Positions 25,714 to 33,816 of a stretch of DNA of 43,073 nt are shown here, in pieces; position 1 is the first letter of the stretch; the number at the start of each line of letters is the position of its first letter. Under the pieces are notes generated by a model that did no database searches, was not told the origin of the DNA, and saw only the letters and a program-made list of their open reading frames with translations. This stretch comes from Desertibaculum subflavum (GTDB lineage: Bacteria; Pseudomonadota; Alphaproteobacteria; Ferrovibrionales; Ferrovibrionaceae): assembly GCA_003576705.1 (NCBI GenBank), contig QOZS01000004.1:115610-158682 (forward strand). Direction: 5' to 3'. The translations under genes were made by a program, and so were the position numbers.

Positions 25714-26408
25714 CAGATCACATCCAGCACTTGCGAAGATGTCGCGGTGGCGCCGAACACGCCGCCCTGCATCTGCACCATCTTGATCGCCGCGAGATGA
25801 TTGCCGTGGTCGGTGGCGCCGCAGCCATCCTCCACCAGCAGGCATTCGAAGCCGCGGTCGTTCGCCTCGCGCATCGTGGTGTGCACGCAGACATCCGTCG
25901 TGATGCCGGTCAGGATGATGTTACGGATGCCGCGCGTATTGAGGATCAGCTCCAGGTCGGTGGCGCAGAACGATCCCTTGCCCGGCTTGTCGATGATCAC
26001 CTCGCCCTCGAGCGGCGCAAGGTCGGGAATGATCTCCCAGCCAGGCTCGCCGCGCACCAGGATGCGGCCGCAGGGGCCGGGATCGCCGATACCGGCGCCG
26101 ATCCGCTGCGAGCGCCAGCGCTTGTTCGCCGGCAGGTCGGCGAGATCGGGACGATGGCCCTCGCGGGTGTGGATGATGTGGTAGCCCTTCGCCCGCATGG
26201 CGCCGAGCAGGCGCTGGATCGGCTCGATCGGCGCGCGCGTCAGCGACAGGTCGTAGCCCATCTTGTCGACATAGCCGCCCGGCCCACAGAAATCGGTCTG
26301 CATGTCGATGACGATCAGCGCCGTGTTGGCGGGACGCAGGTCGCCGTCATAGGGCCAGGGATAGGGATCGGAGGCGATGTGCTTCTCAGCCCCGAGAATC
26401 TCAGCCAT
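25713..26408 (-). CDS. biuH: Biuret amidohydrolase (isochorismatase-like cysteine hydrolase)
   Basis: The 231-residue protein carries the cysteine-hydrolase triad D35 ([10 protein letters not shown]), K141 ([10 protein letters not shown]) and C174 ([19 protein letters not shown]). From memory, biuret hydrolase of Rhizobium leguminosarum has its triad at 36/142/175. It also shares long stretches with this protein, such as [32 protein letters not shown] and [14 protein letters not shown], and the DPYPWPY start. BiuH converts biuret to allophanate plus ammonia. The context of a formamidase, a second cysteine hydrolase and an importer fits nitrogen scavenging. It overlaps the formamidase stop by 8 bp at its start and the ATPase ATG at its end (TGATG). 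RutB (ureidoacrylate) is a more distant alternative. Confidence 0.85.
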
Positions 26409-27405
26409 GGGCGGCCCCCTTGTAGCGACGGTTGGGCACGGGGAAGCCGCAAGCCGTGCCGTCCGTCACCTGCACCTTGTCCTCCCAGGGCAGGCGGTAG
26501 CGACCGGCAGCAAGGTCGATCATGTAGGTATAGGGGCAGTCCCGCGCGCCGCCATTGACGGCGACGAAGCCCCGATGGCCGAACTGGTAAATGTTGTTCT
26601 CGACGCCCCAGCCTTCGCGCGCCTCACGCACCAGGTCGGGCCGCACCTCGGCGGTGACGATCTCGTCCGGCACGCCGCTGCCTTCGGCCAGCATGGTGCC
26701 GTCGAAACTGCAGATCATCGCCTCGCCCATCGAGTTGAAGGTGCCGTCGCTGCCGCACATGCAGACGCTCGCCGTCGCCATCAGGTTGCAGAAGGCGTTC
26801 GATTGGTTGGTCACCTTCCAGGCATGGCGGATCGGCGCCGTGTAGCCCGCGGTGCGCAGCATGATCTCGGCGCCCTTGTACGCCGCCTCGCGCGCCATCT
26901 CCGGGAACATGCCGTCATGGCAGATGATGAGCGAGAGCTTGGAGCCGTTCGGTCCGTCGCAGACCGGGATGCCGAGATCGCCCGGCTCCCACGGCTCCAC
27001 CGGCACCCAGGGATGCAACTTCCTGTAGTAGAGCTTGATCGCGCCCCGGTCGTCGATGATCAGCCCGCTGTTATAGGGGTTGCCGCCCTCGTTCAGCTCC
27101 ATGATGGAGAAGCAGCCCCAGATGCTGTTCTCCTTGCAGGTCTGCTTGAAGGCGGCGACTTCCGGCCCGTCGAGTGTGCAGAGGATCTCGGGCCGGGTAT
27201 CCATCGACAGGCCGTGCAGCGCGTATTCCGGGAACACGACGAGATCCATCGTGGCGGAGCCGCGCCGCGCCTTCGCCACCATCGAAACGATCTTCGCCGC
27301 CTGCCGCGTGATGTCGGCGCGGGTCTCGATCACAGGCAATTGGAGCTGCACCAGGCCGATGACGACGCCGTGCTTCGACTTGTTGAGGCCGCCGAGTCCG
27401 CTCAT
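26401..27405 (-). CDS. amiF: Formamidase (nitrilase-superfamily amidase)
   Basis: The 334-residue protein matches the AmiF plan closely: E60 in [12 protein letters not shown]129 in [20 protein letters not shown] and C162 in [11 protein letters not shown] form the nitrilase triad. Family-specific text such as [18 protein letters not shown] and RRGFVA-like C-terminal blocks and LPWEDKVQ is conserved. AmiF hydrolyses formamide to formate and ammonia and is narrower in substrate range than AmiE. The long open frame upstream is not protein-like; the ATG at 27405 has a perfect AGGAGG seven bases away. That ribosome site overlaps the TAG of the upstream permease gene. It lies in the operon between the permease and the biuret-hydrolase-like gene. 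Other short amides cannot be excluded. Confidence 0.88.
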   Translation of the reverse strand: MSGLGGLNKSKHGVVIGLVQLQLPVIETRADITRQAAKIVSMVAKARRGSATMDLVVFPEYALHGLSMDTRPEILCTLDGPEVAAFKQTCKENSIWGCFSIMELNEGGNPYNSGLIIDDRGAIKLYYRKLHPWVPVEPWEPGDLGIPVCDGPNGSKLSLIICHDGMFPEMAREAAYKGAEIMLRTAGYTAPIRHAWKVTNQSNAFCNLMATASVCMCGSDGTFNSMGEAMICSFDGTMLAEGSGVPDEIVTAEVRPDLVREAREGWGVENNIYQFGHRGFVAVNGGARDCPYTYMIDLAAGRYRLPWEDKVQVTDGTACGFPVPNRRYKGAAHG

Positions 27406-27416
27406 CTCGATTCCTC

Positions 27417-28340
27417 CTAGCGCGCGATGCCGAGCTCGGCCGGCATGCCGGCGAGGCTCTGCTTGCGCGAGCACATCACCGCCATGATCACCAAGGTCAG
27501 CAGGTAGGGCGCGGCGTTGAACAGGTAATACCCTTGCGTCACGCCGACCGATTGCAGCGCCGGGCCGAGCGCGCCGGCGCCGCCGAACACGAAGGCGGCC
27601 CAGACGCAGGCGACCGGGTTCCAGCGCGCGAAGATCACCAGCGCCACCGCCATCAGGCCCTGGCCGGAGGACAAGGCCTCGTTCCAGCTGCCGGGGTAGT
27701 AGAGCGACAGGAAGGCGCCGCCGATGCCGGCGAAGAAGCCGCCCGCCGCCGTGGCGGCGACGCGCACCGGCATCGCCGCGATGCCGACCGCCTTCGCCGC
27801 GTCGCCGGAATCGCCGACCATGCGGACGACCAGGCCGGTGCGCGTGTTGCGGAAGCCCCAGGCGAGGATCGGCGCTGCGGCGAGGCCGATCAGGAACAGC
27901 GGGTTGATCGTCGCCGCCTCGGCGAGGCGCGGCGGCAAGAGGCCGAAGGAGAGATCGAAGCCCGGCAGGATCGGCGCCTTCGGCTGGATGTAGGGCTTGC
28001 CGAAGAAGAACGCGAGGCCGGTGCCGAGCAGCATCAGCGCGATGCCGACGGCGACGTCGTTGACCTTGGGCAGGCTGCAGATCAGCCCGTGCAGCACGCC
28101 GAACAGGCTGCCGGCCAGCGCCGCGGCCAGAACCCCGAGCCAGGGTGACCCCGTGTTGTAGGAGATGGCGTAGCCGGCCATGGCGCCGAAGACGAGCGTG
28201 CCTTCCAGGCCGAGATTGATGCGGCCCGCCTTCTCGGTGATGCATTCGCCGAGGCTGACGAACAGGAACGGCGTCGACACCCGGATCGCCCCGGCGAAGA
28301 TCGCCAGCGGCACGCCCCACAGCCCGAGATCGCCGTCCAT
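27417..28340 (-). CDS. ABC transporter permease, nucleoside/BMP type (second permease)
   Basis: The 307-residue polytopic protein has eight to ten hydrophobic helices and the BPD_transp_2-type features of YufQ/NupQ permeases. These are TPFLFVSLGECITEKAGRINLGLEGTLVFGA near the start, VGIALMLLGTGLAFF and GYYLFNAAPYLLTLVIMAV near the end. It forms the membrane channel with the permease encoded at 28555. A ~170 bp palindromic element separates the two permease genes, unlike the tight spacing elsewhere in this operon. Its TAG stop lies inside the ribosome site of the formamidase gene. Confidence 0.9.
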   Translation of the reverse strand: MDGDLGLWGVPLAIFAGAIRVSTPFLFVSLGECITEKAGRINLGLEGTLVFGAMAGYAISYNTGSPWLGVLAAALAGSLFGVLHGLICSLPKVNDVAVGIALMLLGTGLAFFFGKPYIQPKAPILPGFDLSFGLLPPRLAEAATINPLFLIGLAAAPILAWGFRNTRTGLVVRMVGDSGDAAKAVGIAAMPVRVAATAAGGFFAGIGGAFLSLYYPGSWNEALSSGQGLMAVALVIFARWNPVACVWAAFVFGGAGALGPALQSVGVTQGYYLFNAAPYLLTLVIMAVMCSRKQSLAGMPAELGIAR

Positions 28341-28364
28341 CGATCAGCCCTCCGCCGCGCGCAC

Positions 28365-28535
28365 AAGCCCTCTCCGCCCTCGAAGAGGGGGGAGAGGGTT
28401 GGGAGAGGTGGGGAGGATGCGGCTGGTAGTGGTGCGCAAACGCGGATGCGTTGCGCACATTCGAATCTCGTCGAGAAGCGGCGCGCCCCACCTCTCCCAA
28501 ACCCTCTCCGCCCCTGAGGGGCAGAGAGGGCTTTT
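28365..28535. repeat. Long intergenic palindromic element, copy 2, inside the ABC operon
   Basis: The left arm (AGCCCTCTCCGCCCTCGAAGAGG...GAGAGGGTTGGGAGAGGTGGGG) and right arm (GCCCCACCTCTCCCAAACCCTCTCCGCCCC...GAGAGGGCTTTT) are reverse complements over about 55 bp, with a ~60 bp middle that has its own repeat (GCGCAAACGCGGATGCGTTGCGC). The left arm is nearly identical to the minus-strand reading of the element at 12368. It fills almost the whole 214 bp gap between the two permease genes, and could reduce or balance expression of everything downstream in the operon. Confidence 0.82.
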
Positions 28536-28554
28536 ATGTCCGCACATCGTCATC

Positions 28555-29685
28555 TCAACGCCCGCTGAAATACGGCCGCAGCCGGCCGCGCAGCGTTTCG
28601 CTCGCCAGGATCGCCACGAACAGCAGGCCCTGCAGCACGAGCACGCTGGCGTCCGGCAGGTCCAGGCGCCGCTGCAGCAATCCGCTCGACGCACCGATGC
28701 CGCCGAGCAGGATGGCGACCGGCACGATGGCCAGCGCGTTGTGGCGCGCGAGGAACGCCACCAGGATGCCGGTATAACCGTAGCCGACCGCGAGCGAGGC
28801 GTTGGCGCGGCCATGCACGGCCGCCACCTCGATCATGCCGGCGAGGCCGGCCGCGGCGCCGCCGAGGAAGCAGGCGCCGATCAGGAGCGGCCCGACGCCG
28901 AGCCCCGCGAGCCGCGCCGCCGCCGGATTGCCGCCGACCACCCGCATGGCGAAGCCGGTGCGGGTGTGGCGGATCAGCACGTGGCAGATCAGGCAGACCA
29001 CGATGCCGATGGCGAGGCCGACATGGATGTCGGTGCCGGGCAGCGCGCCCAGCATGAAGCCGTCGCCGATATGGCCGGTGGAGGGCTTGTTCAGGCTGGC
29101 GGGGTCGCGCAAGGGACCTTCGACCAGGTGGTTCATCAGCGCGATGGCGAGATAGGAGAGGAGCAGGCTCGAGATCGTCTCGTTGACGCCGCGGAAGTGG
29201 CGGAGTGCACCGGCGAGCGCGACCCAGATGCCGCCCGCCAACATGCCGGCGAGGCCCATGGCGACGATGGCGACCGCCGCCGGCGCCCCGGCCAGCGCGA
29301 AGCCGATGCCGGCCGCGGCGACGCCGCCCAGCACCAGCGCGCCCTCGTTGCCGATGACGACGAGGCCGAGCCGGGCCGGCACCGCGGTATAGAGCGCGGT
29401 GAGCAGCAGCGGCGCGGCGCGCAGCAGCGTGTTCGACCAGGAGAAGCTGGAGCCGAAGCCGCCGGCCCAGATCAGCGCATAGACCTCGACCGGATCATAC
29501 CCGGTCGCCAGCATGAACAGCGCGAACAGAGCCGCGCCGGCGAGCAGCGCAATGAGCGGGATCGCGATCGCCTCGGCGATGGCGCCGAGGCGGTCGCGAT
29601 CCAGCGCCCATGCGCCGCGTGTTGGCGATGCCGCTTCCCCCGAAGTCTCGGCGACCGCCGCCACGGCTTGAGCCGCCCCGATCAA
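28555..29685 (-). CDS. ABC transporter permease, nucleoside/BMP type (first permease)
   Basis: The 376-residue protein has a short hydrophilic N-terminus and about nine membrane helices. It matches YufP/NupP-type permeases in VEVYALIWAGGFGSSFSWSNTLLRAAPLLLTALYTAVPARLGLVVIGNEGALVLGG and HFRGVNETISSLLLSYLAIALMNHLVEGPLRDP. The only start that reaches the expected N-terminus is a TTG at 29685, which overlaps the stop of the binding-protein gene as TTGA, analogous to the common ATGA coupling. A slightly shorter start cannot be excluded. Confidence 0.9.
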   Translation of the reverse strand: MIGAAQAVAAVAETSGEAASPTRGAWALDRDRLGAIAEAIAIPLIALLAGAALFALFMLATGYDPVEVYALIWAGGFGSSFSWSNTLLRAAPLLLTALYTAVPARLGLVVIGNEGALVLGGVAAAGIGFALAGAPAAVAIVAMGLAGMLAGGIWVALAGALRHFRGVNETISSLLLSYLAIALMNHLVEGPLRDPASLNKPSTGHIGDGFMLGALPGTDIHVGLAIGIVVCLICHVLIRHTRTGFAMRVVGGNPAAARLAGLGVGPLLIGACFLGGAAAGLAGMIEVAAVHGRANASLAVGYGYTGILVAFLARHNALAIVPVAILLGGIGASSGLLQRRLDLPDASVLVLQGLLFVAILASETLRGRLRPYFSGR

Positions 29686-30800
29686 CCGATGGCGCCGACC
29701 ACGCCGTCGATCAGATAATTCATCGATTCGAGCGCGAGATCGGTCTGGCCGAGCGCCTTGCCGCCGGCGATCACCTCATTGCCCTTGTTGTCCTTGAGCG
29801 GGCCTTTGAAGATGACGAAGCCCTTCGACATCATCTCGGCCTTGATCGCATCGGCCTGCTTGCGCGCCGCCTCACTCACCGCCGGGCCATAGGCCGAGGT
29901 CTTGACGAAGCCTTCCTTCAGGCCGCCGCGCACGAAGTTGCCGGGCGTCTTGCCCGCCTTCATCGCATTGGCGAAGTCGAGATAGACTTTCGACCAGTTC
30001 CACTCCGCGCCGGTCAAATAGCCCTTGGGCGCCAGCGGCGCCTGGTTGGCGTGATAGCCGCAGGTGAAGGCACCGCGGCGCTCCGCCGTCTCGACCACCA
30101 CCTTCGGGCTGTCGACATGGCAGGTCAGCACGTCGACGCCCTGGTCGATCAGGCTGTTGGTGCCTTCGGCTTCCTTCACCGGGAAAGCCCAGTCGCCGGT
30201 GAAGATCACCTGCGTCGTCGCCTTCGGGTTGACCGACTTGGCGCCGAGGGTGAAGGCGTTGATGTTGCGCAGCACCTGCGGGATCGGCTTCGCCGCGATG
30301 AAGCCGAGCTTGCCGGATTTCGAGGTGTGGCCGGCGACCACGCCGTTCAGGTACTGGCACTCGTCGATATAGCCGAAATAGCTGCCGGTGTTCTTCGCGT
30401 GCTTCGCCTCGTTCCACAGGCCGCCGCAATGGCGGAACTCGATCTTCGGGTACTTCGCCGCCAGCTTCAGCATGTGCGGGTCGAAGTAGCCGAACGAGGT
30501 CGGGAACATCAGTGTCGCGCCGTCGAGGTTGATCATGCTCTCCATCGACTTCTCGACCGCGACGGTCTCCGGCACCTTCTCCTCTTCCAGCACCTTGAAG
30601 CCGGCCTTCTTCAGCGCGGCGGCGCCTTCGGCATGCGCCTGGTTGTAGCCGTAATCGTCCTTCGGGCCGACATAGATGAAGCCGATCACCGGCGCCTTGC
30701 CCTGGGCGAAGGCGCCGGGCGAACCGAGGGCGGTGGCCGCGCCGAGCGCGACGCCCGACTTCAAGAGCTGTCGGCGGCCGATCAGAAACTGCGCATCCAT
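29682..30800 (-). CDS. BMP-family ABC transporter substrate-binding protein (Tat-exported)
   Basis: The 372-residue protein is a PnrA/BmpA-like periplasmic binding protein. It carries a twin-arginine signal (IGRRQLLKSGVALGAATALG; cleavage near AFA, residue ~33) and VIGFIYVGPKDDYGYNQAHAEGAAAL at the mature start. LMFPTSFGYFDPHMLKLAAKYPKIEF, YFGYIDECQYLNGVVAG and GVDVLTCHVDSPKVV follow. Characterised BMP proteins bind purine nucleosides, but some operons of this type sit with purine, pyrimidine or amide degradation genes. I chose the ATG at 30800 because it follows AGGGGAAAG and gives a clean Tat signal. It is the first gene of a seven-gene operon, with a sigma-54-like promoter about 43 bp upstream of the start. 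Confidence 0.93.
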   Translation of the reverse strand: MDAQFLIGRRQLLKSGVALGAATALGSPGAFAQGKAPVIGFIYVGPKDDYGYNQAHAEGAAALKKAGFKVLEEEKVPETVAVEKSMESMINLDGATLMFPTSFGYFDPHMLKLAAKYPKIEFRHCGGLWNEAKHAKNTGSYFGYIDECQYLNGVVAGHTSKSGKLGFIAAKPIPQVLRNINAFTLGAKSVNPKATTQVIFTGDWAFPVKEAEGTNSLIDQGVDVLTCHVDSPKVVVETAERRGAFTCGYHANQAPLAPKGYLTGAEWNWSKVYLDFANAMKAGKTPGNFVRGGLKEGFVKTSAYGPAVSEAARKQADAIKAEMMSKGFVIFKGPLKDNKGNEVIAGGKALGQTDLALESMNYLIDGVVGAIG

Positions 30801-30842
30801 GTCTTTCCCCTGTCCCATCCGTGCGGGCGTCGGGGGAGGAAA

Positions 30843-30858
30843 AGCACGCGCCATGCCA
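30843..30858 (-). promoter_or_regulatory. Sigma-54-like promoter of the BMP/biuret/formamidase operon
   Basis: Read on the minus strand, TGGCATG-GCGC-GTGCT matches TGGCACG-N4-TTGCW with two mismatches, keeping the essential -24 GG and -12 GC at exact spacing. The -12 C at 30844 predicts a start near 30832, about 32 bases before the ATG. A GTGCA half-site resembling NtrC sites occurs at 30963-30967, but I find no full pair by eye. The remaining 110 bp up to the response-regulator gene show a small GGCGCC-rich inverted repeat only. Confidence 0.62.
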
Positions 30859-30969
30859 AGCGCCCCGGCAGCGGATTCCGCGGGATTGCGCGCCCGCGGA
30901 TCATCCGGCGCGCCGAAATGGTATGCAATCCGCGCCGAAACGGCGCCGATTGACTAATTTATGTGCAGC

Positions 30970-31659
30970 CTAGGGCGCGAGGCGGTAGCCGCCGGGATCG
31001 GTGACCAAGATCGCCGCCTTGGACGGGTCGCGCTCGATCTTCTGGCGCAGGCGGTAGATATGCGTCTCCAGCGTGTGCGTGGTGACGCCGGCGTTGTAGC
31101 CCCAGACCTCGTTCAACAGCACGTCGCGCGACACGGCGCGGTCGCCGGCGCGGAACAGGTATTTCAGGATCGAGGTCTCCTTCTCGGTCAGCCTGACCTT
31201 CTTCCGCTTCTCGTTGTCGAGCAGCAGCTTTGCCGCCGGCTTGAAGGTATAGGGCCCGATGGCGAAGACGGCGTCCTCGCTCTGCTCATGCTGGCGCAGC
31301 TGGGCCCGGATGCGGGCCAGCAGCACCAGCAGCTTGAACGGCTTCACCACATAGTCGTTGGCGCCGGAATCGAGGCCCAGGATCGCGTCGGCATCGGAGG
31401 CCGCCGCGGTCAGCATGATGACCGGGCAACGCACGCCGGTTTTGCGGATCAGCTTGCAGAGCTCGCGCCCGTCGATATCCGGCAGGCCGACATCGAGCAG
31501 GATCAGGTCGAAATGCTCGGCCTTGACCTTCTCCAGCGCCTGCCCCCCATCGGCGGCCTGGACGGTGACGAATTCCTCGTGCAGTTCGAGCTGCTCGGCC
31601 AGCGAGCCGCGCAAGGCGGCATCGTCATCGACCAGCAGCAATCTCTTGGCAGCAGACAA
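30970..31659 (-). CDS. OmpR-family response regulator (orphan)
   Basis: The 229-residue protein has a receiver domain (acidic pair DDD at 11-13, phospho-acceptor D56 in LILLDVGLP, Thr in MLTA, Lys in DYVVKPFK). A winged-helix trans_reg_C domain (~130-229; LTEKETSILKYLFRAGDRAVSRDVLLNEVWGY...TLETHIYRLRQKIE) follows. It should bind DNA as a dimer after phosphorylation. No histidine kinase gene is in the window. The first start is a TTG at 31659 with a clear GGGAGG five bases upstream, and it gives exactly the expected N-terminus, so TTG is probably right. It is close upstream of the nitrogen-scavenging operon, but the gap contains that operon's own promoter. Confidence 0.93.
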   Translation of the reverse strand: MSAAKRLLLVDDDAALRGSLAEQLELHEEFVTVQAADGGQALEKVKAEHFDLILLDVGLPDIDGRELCKLIRKTGVRCPVIMLTAAASDADAILGLDSGANDYVVKPFKLLVLLARIRAQLRQHEQSEDAVFAIGPYTFKPAAKLLLDNEKRKKVRLTEKETSILKYLFRAGDRAVSRDVLLNEVWGYNAGVTTHTLETHIYRLRQKIERDPSKAAILVTDPGGYRLAP

Positions 31660-31797
31660 TCAGGCCTCCCGTTGGACCCCTTGACCCGGCCGTGCCGTCC
31701 CCCAATCCGACCACGTCCGGTCCATCATACGATCCTCAATGCCCGATGGATGCACCCGCTGCAACGGCCGGGCCGCTATCGGTCCCATGCCAGCCGT

Positions 31798-32679
31798 TTA
31801 TGCCGGCGCCAGACACATCTGCGCGAGCGCCGCCCGGTTGAGCGGGGTGCCGGGCTGGGCCAGCGCCTCCACCACCTGGAAATGATGCAGGCCAGGCGCA
31901 GGAATACTGTCGGGCCGGAAGCCGCGGGCGAGCAGCGAGGCGGCATAGGTCTGCTGCTGGCGCAGGAACTCGTCGGTCTCGGCCGCGCCGACGCAGAGCG
32001 CGAGCTTCGGATTGCCCAGCGGCTCCAGGTTGATCGGACTGTTGCGGCGGACCTCGGCCGGCGTGAGGCTCAGCGCCTTGTTCAGGTAGCAGAGCCGGAT
32101 CGGCTCCAGGTCGTAGAGGCCGGCGATCATCACCCCGCCCTTGACCAGGTCGGCCGGCAGGTCGGGCGCGAAGCCGGGCCAGTCGGTCGACACCATCATC
32201 GCGGTGAGATGGCCGCCGGCGGAATGGCCGGACACGTAGATCTGCCCCGGATCGCCGCCGAACGTGGCGGCATTACGCCAGGTCCAGGCCAGCGCGGCGC
32301 GGCACTGCCGCACGATCTCGTCGATGCCGACCTTGGGCGCCAGGTCGTAGTTCACCACCACCACGGCGGCGCCGGCCGGCACCAGGCCTAAGGCGACGAA
32401 GGAATGGTCGGCCTTGTCCAGCATCTGCCAGTAGCCGCCATGGATGAAGACATGCACCGGCGCCGGCGTCTTGCCCGCCGGCGGCAGGAAGATATCGAGC
32501 GTCTCGCCCGGGCCGGACGGGCCATAGGCCAGGTCGAGCCGGCAGGGCATGGTCTTGCGCGCCTGTTTCGAGCGGGCGGCGTAGCGGTCGAGAAAGCTCT
32601 GGAAATCGGCGATGCGGCCGCGCAGGAAATACTGCGCGTCGAGCCCCGCCTGGTCGTAATCGCGATAGACCGCCGCCAT
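31798..32679 (-). CDS. Alpha/beta hydrolase, kynurenine-formamidase-like (HGGYW type)
   Basis: The 293-residue protein has the HGGYW oxyanion motif (VFIHGGYWQMLDK) that marks the arylformamidase/BD-FAE branch of alpha/beta hydrolases. It also has the nucleophile SGHSAGGHL (Ser near 145), an acidic residue in CVGAAETDEF, and a catalytic His in GLHHFQVVEAL. Animal and fungal arylformamidases convert N-formylkynurenine to kynurenine; bacterial members often act on other esters or amides. The ATG at 32679 follows GAGGGGG closely; an in-frame ATG at 32721 would add 14 residues without family-like sequence. It stands alone between the response regulator and methyltransferase genes. Confidence 0.8.
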   Translation of the reverse strand: MAAVYRDYDQAGLDAQYFLRGRIADFQSFLDRYAARSKQARKTMPCRLDLAYGPSGPGETLDIFLPPAGKTPAPVHVFIHGGYWQMLDKADHSFVALGLVPAGAAVVVVNYDLAPKVGIDEIVRQCRAALAWTWRNAATFGGDPGQIYVSGHSAGGHLTAMMVSTDWPGFAPDLPADLVKGGVMIAGLYDLEPIRLCYLNKALSLTPAEVRRNSPINLEPLGNPKLALCVGAAETDEFLRQQQTYAASLLARGFRPDSIPAPGLHHFQVVEALAQPGTPLNRAALAQMCLAPA

Positions 32680-32793
32680 CTGCCCCCTCACATGTCCCGG
32701 GCGTCCGCTCCCTAATTTCATCTTAGACCTGTCAGGGGCGGGAAACGAATTCGCGCTGAACGAGCAGTGTGGGGAATTGTCGGGCGGCGCGGT

Positions 32794-33426
32794 TCAGCCC
32801 GGGCCGGGACGGGGCCGGGCGGCGCCCCAGAAGTTGAAGCCCGACCATCGCGGCGCACCGGGCAGATACATCGTCTCGAGCTGTTCGATCTCGAACCCGC
32901 CGGCGCCGATCAGGTCGGGGATGTCGCGCGTCAGGTGGCACCCGCCGCCGATGACGCGCCAGATCGGCTCGATCCGCCCTTGCCAGCGACGCACGCCGGG
33001 ATCGGGCGCGGCACCATGCTCGCAGAACAGCAGCCGGCCGCCGGGCTTCAGCGCGCGCCGCGCGCCCTGCAGCGCGGCCACCGCATCGGGGATCGAGCAC
33101 AGCGTGTAAGTGACGACCACCGTGTCGACGCTTGCCAGCGGCAGCGAGAGTTGCTCCGCCGTCCGGTTCAGGATCTCGACCGGGACGGTCGCGCTCCGCA
33201 GCTGCTCGCCGGCCCGCGCGAGCATGCCGCCAGCCGGCTCCAGGCCAATCAGCTTGGTCACCTTTGCCGGATCGTAATGCGGCAGGTTGAGCCCGGTGCC
33301 GAAGCCGAGCTCGAGCACCACGCCGGCGGCCTGCGGCACGATCTTGGTGCGCTGCCGCTGCACCGGCCGGCAGGAGCAGGCCCAGTCGACCAGGCGCGGC
33401 AGCACATAGCGGTCATAGAGGCCCAT
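32794..33426 (-). CDS. Class I SAM-dependent methyltransferase (UbiE/METTL7-like)
   Basis: The 210-residue protein contains SAM motif I (VVLELGFGTGLNLPHYD), the ribose-binding acid (IGLEPAGGMLARAGEQL), motif post-I and DTVVVTYTLCSIPDAVAALQGARRALKPGGRLLFCEHG (motifs II/III). This resembles METTL7-like and phosphatidylethanolamine methyltransferases. A basic/Cys-containing N-terminus (WACSCRPVQRQR) is typical of this subgroup. It is the last gene of the minus-strand operon that starts with the sterol-desaturase-like gene, 21 bp after the GFA gene. The substrate could be a thiol, metalloid or lipid; METTL7 proteins are thiol methyltransferases, which would suit the sulfur theme here, but that is an inference. 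Confidence 0.83.
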   Translation of the reverse strand: MGLYDRYVLPRLVDWACSCRPVQRQRTKIVPQAAGVVLELGFGTGLNLPHYDPAKVTKLIGLEPAGGMLARAGEQLRSATVPVEILNRTAEQLSLPLASVDTVVVTYTLCSIPDAVAALQGARRALKPGGRLLFCEHGAAPDPGVRRWQGRIEPIWRVIGGGCHLTRDIPDLIGAGGFEIEQLETMYLPGAPRWSGFNFWGAARPRPGPG

Positions 33427-33447
33427 GCGATATTCGCTCGATTCGGC

Positions 33448-33813
33448 TCAGGCGAGATGCAGCCACGGCAGCTGCTCCTCGCGGAAGAAATGCAGGGTCG
33501 GTTCGAACCGGCGCGGTTCGTCGAAGGCACCGATGTGGAAATGCGCCTCGGTCGGCAGCATCGTCGTCTCGCAAGTGAGCGTCGAGCCGCAGGCGCGGCA
33601 GAAACCGCGCACCGTGCCCGGCGAGGAAGCGAATTTGGCGATCTCGCCTTGCGTCACCTGATAGGCGCTGTGCTCGAAGCCAACGAAAACCGAGACCGGC
33701 GCGCCGCTATGGCGCCGGCAGCTCTGGCAGTGGCACCAGAACACCGATTTCGGCGCGCCGGTGGCGACGAAGCGCACCGCGCCGCAGAGACAGCCGCCTT
33801 CGATCCGTTGCAT
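33448..33813 (-). CDS. GFA family (glutathione-dependent formaldehyde-activating-like) zinc protein
   Basis: The 121-residue protein has the GFA zinc pattern: GGCLCGAVRF, CHCQSCRRHSGAP, then FCRACGSTL and TCETT, giving CxC, CxxC and a structural CxxC. GFA was first proposed to add glutathione to formaldehyde; many homologues have no proven activity. It lies 3 bp after the nucleoside phosphorylase gene and is clearly operonic, with a ribosome site GGGAGG ten bases before the ATG. Confidence 0.88.
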   Translation of the reverse strand: MQRIEGGCLCGAVRFVATGAPKSVFWCHCQSCRRHSGAPVSVFVGFEHSAYQVTQGEIAKFASSPGTVRGFCRACGSTLTCETTMLPTEAHFHIGAFDEPRRFEPTLHFFREEQLPWLHLA

Positions 33814-33816
33814 GCG

